Below are positions 5,839 to 12,930 of a stretch of 15,298 nt of DNA, piece after piece; within the stretch, counting starts at the first letter, position 1, and each line of letters starts with the position of its first letter. The DNA lies in NCBI GenBank assembly GCA_041662605.1, contig JBAZSD010000047.1, forward strand, positions 1 to 15,298, given 5' to 3'. Under the pieces are notes generated by a model, which worked only from the letters and a program-made list of their open reading frames with translations, did no database searches and was not told the DNA's origin. Both the position numbers and the translations under genes were made by a program. The DNA comes from Desulfomonilaceae bacterium. Lineage in GTDB: Bacteria > Desulfobacterota > Desulfomonilia > Desulfomonilales > Desulfomonilaceae.

Positions 5839-8475
5839 TCAGTTGAGCGATTCCTGAATCCAGCCTAACCGATCACGCATGCGGCTTCCAATAGCTTCAG
5901 GAGAATATTCCTCAAGCATCTTTTTCTTGGCCAGGGAGCCAACTTTTTGCGCAACGTTTGGATTTTTAACAACATAGGACATCAGTTCGGCGGCGTGATT
6001 ACAATCCGGTTCTGCCCAACAACCGGCATTTTTGTAAGGGCCATCTTGTAAAGGGATTTCCGTAAGTTCATATTTGACTGGGAACGAGTTGGAATCATCC
6101 ATGAATTCCATGTTGCCGGACCAACCGGTGGCAATTACCGGTTTGCCCAAACTCATTGCCTCTGCTATCGGCAAACCAAAACCTTCTGATCTATGAAGCG
6201 AGACGTAACAGTCCACGTTGGCCATCAGCGTGTTCAGTGACCACCTGTCCATATAACCCTCAATCAACGTAATTGATTTGGTCGTTTCGACCCTGCTCTT
6301 GATAATCTTTTTTACCTCTGGACGATGAGAAGAGTTGCTTATCTTGACGATCAGGCGAACATCCTGTGACGCAGTTCCGAAGGCTTTAATGAATGCTTCT
6401 ATTGCGCCGAGAGGATTCTTACGCTCTGGAAAACTGAAAAAATCAACCATATTGAAAAATATGAAGGAGCCTTCAGGTAAACCCAGCATCCGTTGAGAAT
6501 CTGGCTTCGATAGGGTCATGTTCATGGAGTGAGGTATCTTGACAACTGGTTTCAGCGACTTCCGGGCTAACACTTCGCGACAAAATTCGGACGCGGTCCA
6601 AATTTCATCAAAATATTCCAATGATTTAAGGAACTTCGAAGGGAACTCCGTTGTTTCCCACATCCAGTAGCCGATGTTGTAACGATCTGAGAAAAAATGT
6701 CGACCCATGCCCTGGACCAACGCCAGTGTCTGGTCGGCATTGACATGCACAAGGTTCACAAAGTGTTTGGGAGACTTGTCGACATCGGCGCCTACACTTT
6801 CAAACATCCTAGAATTGCAGCCGTCGGTAAAATTGATCGCGCTGATGGAAATTCCAGCGGCTGTGGCAGCGCGAATTGTCGCTCTGGCAGCTTCACCTAA
6901 ACCAAGTTCAGCGGTAAGGTACCCGATGATGTTTAGCCCATGATCTTTGTGGCGATTTCTCGCATAAACCACTTTAGGCTGGGATTTGCCGCCATACGAT
7001 TTCAAGAGACTTTGGTTTAGCGCTTCCCGTATTCTATGACAGCGATCCAATCCCAAGAGCCGTTTAGCGATCCTGTAAGCCCAGTGTACTGCCGGTTTGG
7101 CTAACCTACTGCAATGGTGGGCTAATTTCGCATCTGTGCGCTGGTCTTGAATTGCGCCATGATTGGGTCTTGTAAATTGTATAGCCACTGTCAGGACCTT
7201 GTTCACAAGGCCCTGCTTTAAGCTAGCCCAGCCTGCGCTGGGCTTGGCAATATTGTCTAGCCCCTTCCTTGCGACACGGACAAAGATATCGTCCAGCCCA
7301 TGTTCCAAATTAGCGTTCTTCAGAAACCAACGGCATAAATCAACACCGTCATTCTCGCCACAATTGGGGAAAGCAGCCTGCAGGTCCGGTCTGGATTTGT
7401 ATATGGATTCGCACAGTAAAGTAATCGGGTTTTTCTTCCCGTAAATTTTCTTGTTGTAGGTTTTCTGGAATCCTGGGTCCTTAGACATATCAAATGGATC
7501 TGAACCAAACACGGCACGTACTAAACGGTTGGTTCTGTACAACTCACGAACGGCCTTTGGAATTTTGACGGACGAATTAGTAAAGTGATCAAAATTATAT
7601 GGTTGCCTGGAATAAAATTCTGACTGGTTCTTTTTTAACATTTCAAGATAGTTCTTTTTCAGTCTGTCAATGGTTATGGGTAGGCCTAGCGATTCAAAAC
7701 GGTCTTCGTGACGGGACAGCAGTGACAATCCGTTTAGGCCCAATCCGCTGAAATGGAAAAAGATCAGCCGAGAAGATCCGACAAAGTATGCCCCGTCCTG
7801 GTCTGTGACCTCACGATGCTTCAGGTTCCAGTAAGCGACGTTCATTCCCGGGTCGTGCTCTACAAGTACCTGGCTTACAAAAGATGGAATAAAATCGCAC
7901 CATTTCTGATCAACGAATATTCCTTCCGAAATAGCGACCCTGCAGTGGTCTGAGAGTTTGTCCGCCCACCAATCGATGAACTTCTGAACCTCGGCAGTGG
8001 GCTTCACAGCAAAGAATCCAAGGTTGTAGATGCCCGCTCTAAGTATATCCAGGTCGGCAGGCCGAAATTTATCATCTAGAGGCTCAGTTAGATGAGGCGT
8101 GACGACTGCGTGATATGATTCAAGTGAGCAAAATGTTCTTTCCAGGGAGCTGTAAACGAATATGTCCGGATCAAGATAGACGACTTTCTGGTAGCCCTTA
8201 GTGAACAGACACTTGATGGCAAAGGGTTTAACTGCGGTATTGAGTTCCAATATGTCATACTGGAAGCACATCTTCTTCCTCTGAGGAATCGGTATATCTT
8301 TGAAATTGATGACTTCGAAAACGTTCGACGCATAATGTTCAGGGTTGTAACCCTCATCAACCAGAACCACAAAAAGATCAGAAATTAAATCTACTTTCCT
8401 TACAGATTGCATGAGCGTTTTGGCATAATGGAAATAGTTGCAGGAAACGATTGTGAAAATGGCTCGCTTCGTCAT
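5839..8475 (-). CDS. Two-domain glycosyltransferase (GT-A fold N-terminus plus GT4 C-terminus)
   Basis: Cytoplasmic enzyme likely to add two sugars in assembly of the surface glycan. The N-terminal domain (about 1-290) starts with the strand-like RAIFTIVSCNYFHYAKTL. It has a DxD-type metal site, Y-L-D102-P-D104, then YNLGFFAV (150-157), FVDQKW (187-192) and HFSG (241-244), the pattern of nucleotide-sugar GT-A enzymes near GT8. A linker (about 350-400) contains Y-x-S-R-P-D-L-Q-A-A-F-P, also seen in other long bacterial glycosyltransferases. The C-terminal GT4-like domain (about 500-878) has GLGEAAR (525-531), ERKNPLGA (684-691) and the E-x7-E signature E764-GFGLPIA-E772. Both catalytic signatures are present, so both halves are probably active. 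The start is ATG at 8475 with a G run seven bases upstream. Donors and acceptors are unknown. Confidence 0.9.
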   Translation of the reverse strand: MTKRAIFTIVSCNYFHYAKTLMQSVRKVDLISDLFVVLVDEGYNPEHYASNVFEVINFKDIPIPQRKKMCFQYDILELNTAVKPFAIKCLFTKGYQKVVYLDPDIFVYSSLERTFCSLESYHAVVTPHLTEPLDDKFRPADLDILRAGIYNLGFFAVKPTAEVQKFIDWWADKLSDHCRVAISEGIFVDQKWCDFIPSFVSQVLVEHDPGMNVAYWNLKHREVTDQDGAYFVGSSRLIFFHFSGLGLNGLSLLSRHEDRFESLGLPITIDRLKKNYLEMLKKNQSEFYSRQPYNFDHFTNSSVKIPKAVRELYRTNRLVRAVFGSDPFDMSKDPGFQKTYNKKIYGKKNPITLLCESIYKSRPDLQAAFPNCGENDGVDLCRWFLKNANLEHGLDDIFVRVARKGLDNIAKPSAGWASLKQGLVNKVLTVAIQFTRPNHGAIQDQRTDAKLAHHCSRLAKPAVHWAYRIAKRLLGLDRCHRIREALNQSLLKSYGGKSQPKVVYARNRHKDHGLNIIGYLTAELGLGEAARATIRAATAAGISISAINFTDGCNSRMFESVGADVDKSPKHFVNLVHVNADQTLALVQGMGRHFFSDRYNIGYWMWETTEFPSKFLKSLEYFDEIWTASEFCREVLARKSLKPVVKIPHSMNMTLSKPDSQRMLGLPEGSFIFFNMVDFFSFPERKNPLGAIEAFIKAFGTASQDVRLIVKISNSSHRPEVKKIIKSRVETTKSITLIEGYMDRWSLNTLMANVDCYVSLHRSEGFGLPIAEAMSLGKPVIATGWSGNMEFMDDSNSFPVKYELTEIPLQDGPYKNAGCWAEPDCNHAAELMSYVVKNPNVAQKVGSLAKKKMLEEYSPEAIGSRMRDRLGWIQESLN

Positions 8476-8482
8476 TTGATTT

Positions 8483-8488
8483 CCCCCC
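8483..8488 (-). promoter_or_regulatory. G-run leader of the two-domain glycosyltransferase gene
   Basis: Minus strand GGGGGGAAATCAA followed by ATG, spacing seven bases. It closely resembles the methyltransferase leader GGGGGGAATCG-ATG on the opposite strand. Confidence 0.65.
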
Positions 8489-8545
8489 GGATTTTCTAAT
8501 GATAGCTAGGTTTTAATTAGTGGAATGGATCTCGATATCCCCCGT

Positions 8546-8566
8546 TCGTGAAAAGCATGTTCACGA
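8546..8566. other. Inverted repeat upstream of the glycosyltransferase gene
   Basis: TCGTGAA-aagcatg-TTCACGA: perfect seven-base arms around a seven-base spacer, about 70 bases before the minus-strand start at 8475. No T tract follows on either strand, so it is not a terminator. It could be a repressor or activator site, or a 5'-leader hairpin; the sequence does not decide. On the minus strand TTGCAA and TAATTG lie 17 bases apart just upstream (about 8573-8602), a weak promoter possibility. Confidence 0.4.
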
Positions 8567-8653
8567 CGTCAGTCCAATTACTACATAATTTGACATGTTG
8601 CAATTAAATTCTAACTTGTTAAACTCATTTACTAATTAATAACATCAGGTGTG

Positions 8654-9157
8654 TCAGTTGCTGGGTAGGTCTTGTCGGGTAATTGAAACGACAGCCTGCC
8701 TGAATTTCGCTAAGTCTTTTTTTATGATCGGGTTTGATGACTTAATTCGGTTCAGCAGGATGAGGATACGTTCCTCATCAAGACCATGGGCATAGGCGTG
8801 CCTGAACACATGCCGAAAACCCCGGAGTTGATCGAGTATCCTGAAGCTTTCTTCCGAAAGTAAAGCGGGCCTTATTCCTTCTATTCCGAAAACCATGCGT
8901 TTCAAAAGAGATGAATGATAACCTGAATCGGAAGTAATGTTATTTTCCCAGAAAGAGCATATGATCTTGAACAAATCTTCGTACGCGCAATATAAGTTGT
9001 GAAGCCAGTAACCTATGCTTTCAACTACTTCATCCGGCATGGGATTTTTTGCGTCGGACGGCGTTCTTATTTGAATGATCTTATAAATCCTATCAATTTC
9101 CCTTGTCTGATAATCGAATTCTGCCAAGAAGACGGCTATTTTGTTTTCATCAACCAT
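8654..9157 (-). CDS. hepT: HepT-like HEPN-domain toxin (RNase) of an MNT-HEPN pair
   Basis: Predicted HEPN-fold ribonuclease toxin of a type VII toxin-antitoxin system. The 167-residue protein is almost all helical and carries R115-H-V-F-R-H120-A-Y122, matching the R-x4-H-x-Y motif of HepT proteins. In that family R and H form the RNase site, and the tyrosine is the residue the partner AMPylates. It overlaps the nucleotidyltransferase gene by 22 bases (9136-9157), with the antitoxin gene first, the usual order for translational coupling. It is longer than the ~110-140-residue DUF86-type HepT proteins and fits a longer HepT-like subfamily better. The alternative is a HEPN protein without toxin function; the intact motif argues against this. 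Confidence 0.8.
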   Translation of the reverse strand: MVDENKIAVFLAEFDYQTREIDRIYKIIQIRTPSDAKNPMPDEVVESIGYWLHNLYCAYEDLFKIICSFWENNITSDSGYHSSLLKRMVFGIEGIRPALLSEESFRILDQLRGFRHVFRHAYAHGLDEERILILLNRIKSSNPIIKKDLAKFRQAVVSITRQDLPSN

Positions 9158-9498
9158 TTTAGCCCCTTTTCTTTAATTCTGTCACCAAATCCGCATTCTT
9201 CGAGGAGGACTACATCAACATCTCGCTCCAGCAATCTGGAGAGTTCGCCAATAAATTCATGATGCTGAAGTGGATCCAGTCCTTCGATCCCTATGTCCAC
9301 ATCTGAATTCTCATGAAACGCTCCTTCACGAGTCACTGAACCAAATACAAAAATCCCGTGCCAGAAGTACTTCTCTGACAGGACCCTGAGCGCTTTATCC
9401 AGACGCGCTAAAGCGAACTGACGCGACTTTTCACGTTCTTCGCTCTTGCGGGCACAATTCCTTTCCCAGACAGAAAAATCGAATTTTTGTTGATTCAT
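9136..9498 (-). CDS. mntA: MNT-domain nucleotidyltransferase antitoxin (MntA-like)
   Basis: Minimal nucleotidyltransferase expected to neutralise the adjacent HEPN toxin by transferring AMP to its tyrosine. The 120 residues contain F-G53-S54, then D66-V-D68, with the third acidic residue at D95 (DVDVV), so the catalytic set looks complete. The gap between GS and DxD is 11 residues rather than the textbook 10. A charged helix (11-45) precedes the domain. The ATG start at 9498 is 37 bases after the stop of the radical SAM gene on the same strand and has only a weak ribosome site, so expression may depend on read-through or coupling from upstream. Confidence 0.82.
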   Translation of the reverse strand: MNQQKFDFSVWERNCARKSEEREKSRQFALARLDKALRVLSEKYFWHGIFVFGSVTREGAFHENSDVDIGIEGLDPLQHHEFIGELSRLLERDVDVVLLEECGFGDRIKEKGLKWLMKTK

Positions 9499-9535
9499 GT
9501 CTAAGAGCCTAATTTAATTGCCGGAATCTTATTTT

Positions 9536-10492
9536 TTAGGTCCACCTAAACGGCTCATCCTCAGTAAAATCCGGAATGCCAAAATCCTGCGCCGCGAAGT
9601 CCTGTATATAGACATTCTCGAATCCAAGTTCCCAGCACTTATCAACCACCCTATCATATTCGTCCTGACGGATACGCCTGTTTATTTCTTTAAATTTATG
9701 AGCCTCATGCATCGGCGAATACTGGGCCATCAGGGATATCGCCACGTCTGTCGATAGATTAGCCTTTATCCACTGCAAAGTGTCGATAGAGCCCGAGATA
9801 TCATTAGGCAACACAAGATGCCGGATCAATAAGCCTCTTTGAGCGCTCCCATCGGAATCAAGTTCCAGTTCGCCCACCTGCGAATACATCTCCAAGATGG
9901 CGGCTCTGGCATGTTCCACATAATCCGGACAATCCGAATATTTAGATGCGGCGTCATTATTAGCGTATTTCAAGTCAGGTAAGTAAATGTCCACAATCCC
10001 GTCGATCATCTTGATGACTTCCAGTGATTCATAGCCACCACAGTTATAAACAATCGGAAGATTCAGCCCGTGCGATACGCTCAAGCCCAGGGCCTCGATG
10101 AATGCGTGAACCTGATGTGTTGGGGAAACAGGCTCGATGTTTGTCGACCCTTCGGACTGAAGACGAACCATTTCAGAAGCCAGACCAGCGACTGAAATCT
10201 CATCACAGACAAGGCCTCTACTGATCTGGTGGTTTTGGCAGAATACACATCGAAGATTGCAGTGTGCAAAAAAGATGGTCCCTGCCCCACCGTTTCCAAC
10301 TAGAGGAGGCTCTTCTCCGAAATGCTTGACAATACCGCTCACAGATGGGAGCCACCCAGCTCCGCAGTAGCCACATTCCCCGGAGGTCCGGTCTACTCCA
10401 CATTCCCGTGGACAGAGGTGACAGGAAGAGGCAATTTTCCTTAGCTCCGCTGCGATGAGTAAAATTTCGCCGGATGATTTGTTGTTCAGCAA
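9536..10492 (-). CDS. PflX-like radical SAM protein (putative pyruvate formate-lyase-activating-enzyme homologue)
   Basis: A 318-residue radical SAM enzyme of the COG1313/PflX type. The N-terminus has a cysteine cluster C24-x2-C27-x3-C31 and C40-x2-C43, probably a metal site. The radical SAM motif is C78-N-L-R-C82-V-F-C85, binding the 4Fe-4S cluster that cleaves SAM. Further core strands include IVYNCGGYES and IDGIVDIYLPDLKY. The start is TTG at 10492: AGGAG sits four bases before it, an in-frame TGA lies six codons upstream, and no ATG occurs before the essential cysteines. No formate-lyase-like glycyl-radical substrate is encoded here, so the true substrate is unknown and 'PFL-activating' is only a homology label. 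The toxin-antitoxin pair follows at once on the same strand. Confidence 0.85.
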   Translation of the reverse strand: MLNNKSSGEILLIAAELRKIASSCHLCPRECGVDRTSGECGYCGAGWLPSVSGIVKHFGEEPPLVGNGGAGTIFFAHCNLRCVFCQNHQISRGLVCDEISVAGLASEMVRLQSEGSTNIEPVSPTHQVHAFIEALGLSVSHGLNLPIVYNCGGYESLEVIKMIDGIVDIYLPDLKYANNDAASKYSDCPDYVEHARAAILEMYSQVGELELDSDGSAQRGLLIRHLVLPNDISGSIDTLQWIKANLSTDVAISLMAQYSPMHEAHKFKEINRRIRQDEYDRVVDKCWELGFENVYIQDFAAQDFGIPDFTEDEPFRWT

Positions 10493-10706
10493 TTGACTCC
10501 TATAGTGTCAGTCAAGTTCCCCTGTTGATTTATTTTAACAGAAACCAGGTTCCATACACTAGACTTCTCATCCTGCGCTTTTGGAATCCCAACATTTGCC
10601 TATTTGAAACGGTTCTGTTAAGAATTTGAAGATTGAGGACCATAAAAACCGCAATTGCGACCATGCGTAGCTAACAATGCACCATTAGCCGGTAGAGGAA
10701 TTTTTA
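10493..10706. promoter_or_regulatory. Divergent intergenic region between the radical SAM gene and proS
   Basis: 214 bases between oppositely oriented genes, so both promoters should lie here. The best plus-strand candidate is TTGCCT (10596-10601), 17 bases, TAAGAA (10619-10624), modest in quality. An inverted repeat CTGTT-gatttatttt-AACAG lies at about 10519-10538. GAGGA (10695-10699), seven bases before the proS ATG, is the ribosome site. I see no T-box features (no specifier stem or TGGNACCGCG-like antiterminator). Confidence 0.35.
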
Positions 10707-12416
10707 ATGAAGCTATCCAGATTCTTGGTTCCGACCCTTAAAGAAGATCCTTCTGACGCTGAAGTTATAAGCCATAAACTAATGATAAGAGCTGGCATGA
10801 TCCGAAAATTAACAGCCGGAATATATTCATATTTGCCTCTTGGTTATCGCTCATTGCGCAAAGTCGAGCAGATCGTTAGGGAAGAAATGGATGCGGCGGG
10901 CGCGCAAGAAGTCTTTCTGCCGGTTGTGCAACCATCGGAACTCTGGAAAGAATCAGGTCGCTGGGAAATCTATGGCAAAGAGCTGCTCAGATTCAAGGAC
11001 AGGCATGACCGGGAATGTTGCCTTGGCCCGACCCACGAGGAAGTTATTACCGATCTTGTTAGACGCGAGGTTCGTTCTTATAGGGACCTGCCACTGAATT
11101 TGTATCAGATCCAAACCAAGTTTCGTGACGAAATAAGGCCTCGTTTCGGATTGATGCGTGGCCGCGAATTCATGATGAAAGACGGCTATTCCTTCGACGC
11201 GACTGAAGAAGGAGCGGAAGAGACCTATCTTCAAATGCGAGACGCATATGTTAAAATTTTCCAAAGATGCGGCCTGGAATTTAGAGCCGTTGAGGCTGAC
11301 TCGGGCCCAATCGGTGGCAGTTTCTCACATGAGTTCATGGTTCTCGCGACCACGGGCGAAGACACTATAGTGTCATGTGATTCATGTGACTATGCGGCAA
11401 ATCTTGAAAAAGCCGAAATTAGATCTCTACCTGCATCAATTGAATCTACTTCAGGAGAGCTTGAAAAAGTAAATACACCTGGCGTCAAGACGGTCGAAGA
11501 AGTCGCCGCTTTTCTTAAAATTGTTCCTGAAAACATCATCAAGACTCTTATTTTAAGAACAGATAAAGGTACTGTTGCCGTCCTGTTGAGGGGTGATCAT
11601 GAACTTAACGAAGTCAAGGTAAAAAATTTCCTCAATGTTTCTGAGATTGAAATGGCCGGCGCTGACTTGATCCGGGAGGTTACGGGTGGCCCTGTAGGAT
11701 TTTCAGGTCCACTTGGATTAAAAAATACGAGGATTTTGGCCGATAACGCCATATTTTCCATAGACGCCGCAGTGATAGGCGCAAACGAGATCGACACCCA
11801 TCTGGTCAATGTAGATCCCAGAAAGGGTTTCAGGGTAGATGAAGCGGGAGATTTCCGGTCCGCAACAGAAGGTGACTTGTGTCCCCGGTGTGAAGGAACA
11901 TTACGATTAAGCAAAGGAATAGAGGTCGGTCACATTTTCAAGCTTGGGGTCAAATACTCAAAAGCCATGAACGCGTCGTTTCTGGATCCGGAAGGCAAAG
12001 ACACGTTAATGATAATGGGATGTTACGGGATCGGAGTAAGCAGAGTTCTTGCCGCTGCAATCGAACAGAATCACGACAATGACGGTATCATTTTTCCACC
12101 ACCGTTGGCGCCTTTCACAGCAATAATCACCACAATAGCGTCAAAATCGGAGGCGATAAATGACGCTGCTCTCAAGGTGTATGAAAGCCTGTGGGCCAAC
12201 AATATTGACACTCTGTGGGATGACAGAGACGAACGACCAGGGGTTAAATTCAAAGACGCTGACCTGTTTGGAATACCCTTAAGGATAACCATTGGCCAAA
12301 AAGCATTGTCACAAGGCGGTATTGAACTCAGAAATCGCCAGACAAAAGAGACCAGATTGATTAAGCCGGATGACCTTATCTCGGCCATTAAGGCAGAGAT
12401 CCATTCGTGGGCCTGA
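10707..12416 (+). CDS. proS: Prolyl-tRNA synthetase, bacterial type with editing domain
   Basis: Charges tRNA-Pro with proline; cytoplasmic and essential. The 569 residues match the usual ~570 of the bacterial form. In order they show the class II core with GPTHEE (107-112), motif 2 F-R140-D-E142-I-R-P-R and RGREFMMKDGYSF (151-163). The INS editing domain (about 224-400) contains K279 in the IIKTLILR stretch, the position of the conserved lysine needed to deacylate Ala-tRNA-Pro. Motif 3 is GCYGIGVSRVL (438-448), and the anticodon-binding domain (about 470-569) includes DDRDERPGVKFKDADL. Two CxxC pairs (C224/C227 and C392/C395) bracket the editing domain and may bind zinc. The ATG start is supported by GAGGA seven bases upstream. 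It is a single gene, with a convergent neighbour 29 bases downstream and no clear terminator between. Confidence 0.97.
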   Translation: MKLSRFLVPTLKEDPSDAEVISHKLMIRAGMIRKLTAGIYSYLPLGYRSLRKVEQIVREEMDAAGAQEVFLPVVQPSELWKESGRWEIYGKELLRFKDRHDRECCLGPTHEEVITDLVRREVRSYRDLPLNLYQIQTKFRDEIRPRFGLMRGREFMMKDGYSFDATEEGAEETYLQMRDAYVKIFQRCGLEFRAVEADSGPIGGSFSHEFMVLATTGEDTIVSCDSCDYAANLEKAEIRSLPASIESTSGELEKVNTPGVKTVEEVAAFLKIVPENIIKTLILRTDKGTVAVLLRGDHELNEVKVKNFLNVSEIEMAGADLIREVTGGPVGFSGPLGLKNTRILADNAIFSIDAAVIGANEIDTHLVNVDPRKGFRVDEAGDFRSATEGDLCPRCEGTLRLSKGIEVGHIFKLGVKYSKAMNASFLDPEGKDTLMIMGCYGIGVSRVLAAAIEQNHDNDGIIFPPPLAPFTAIITTIASKSEAINDAALKVYESLWANNIDTLWDDRDERPGVKFKDADLFGIPLRITIGQKALSQGGIELRNRQTKETRLIKPDDLISAIKAEIHSWA

Positions 12417-12445
12417 ACTCGCTGCATAAGTAAGACAGACGGTTA

Positions 12446-12748
12446 TTACCTGCCGTAGTAGCCATAATACGGGTTGCCCGAATAAGCGCCACCATATTGC
12501 TGAGCAGGCGCAGGGTAACCATAAGAATAAGCCTGATTTTGTCCATCGCCCCCGTACCCGTAAGCGCCATAAGGATAGTAAGAATATCCGTAAGGATTGT
12601 ATTGGGGCGGAGCGGGCGACGGGGACCACTGTTCCGGATATTGATTCATGGGGGCTGACCATTTGACTGGATCTTGAGCCATGACCCCACCCACAGCGAA
12701 AACCAAACAAAACAAGGTTAGGAATGCAATCATCAGACTTTCTCTCAT
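12446..12748 (-). CDS. Small secreted Tyr/Gly/Pro-rich protein
   Basis: A 100-residue protein with a clear signal peptide: M-R-E-S, a hydrophobic core to about residue 20, and cleavage likely after V-M-A (24). The mature part is low-complexity: prolines and asparagines (about 30-52), then many Tyr-Gly and Tyr-Pro-Tyr repeats to the C-terminus (YSYGYPAP, YYGYYGR). It has no cysteine in the mature region and no enzymatic motif. The start is supported by AGGAG six bases before the ATG. Tyr/Gly-rich exported proteins can be disordered or surface- or matrix-associated, but no function can be assigned. It points towards proS and away from the SGNH-TPR gene. Confidence 0.8.
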   Translation of the reverse strand: MRESLMIAFLTLFCLVFAVGGVMAQDPVKWSAPMNQYPEQWSPSPAPPQYNPYGYSYYPYGAYGYGGDGQNQAYSYGYPAPAQQYGGAYSGNPYYGYYGR

Positions 12749-12810
12749 ATGTGTCTCCTACTAAGCAGTGTCCATAATTTTCAGTATCGTAGCCTCGTAA
12801 TCCAGCTTGT

Positions 12811-12840
12811 TTGACATTAACGCCTCGTGTAATTTTAAAT
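12811..12840 (+). promoter_or_regulatory. Possible sigma-70-type promoter for the SGNH-TPR gene
   Basis: A perfect TTGACA (12811-12816), then 17 bases to TTTAAA (12834-12839) or 18 to TTAAAT. It lies about 90 bases before the ATG at 12931. The -35 is exact but the -10 is poor, so this is a candidate only. Confidence 0.35.
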
Positions 12841-12930
12841 GTACCGGGCTCAAAGGTCAAACACCGTATGGGATTATCGAAGATCGGATTGTCAAAAACA
12901 TACTAGCAGAAAAAACCTGGGAAATTTGTC

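Noticed and set aside
10493..10706. T-box leader for proS
   Set aside because: No antiterminator-like conserved element or terminator stem is visible, and the region is short.
11361..11374. Perfect 14-base palindrome GACACTATAGTGTC inside proS, half of which recurs before the radical SAM gene (10500-10510)
   Set aside because: It is in coding sequence with no partner site, and an 11-base match is expected by chance several times in a window this size.
12309..12860. 183-residue minus-strand open frame overlapping proS and the secreted-protein gene
   Set aside because: It covers the better-supported 100-residue gene, which has a signal peptide and AGGAG, in another frame, and its translation shows no domain.
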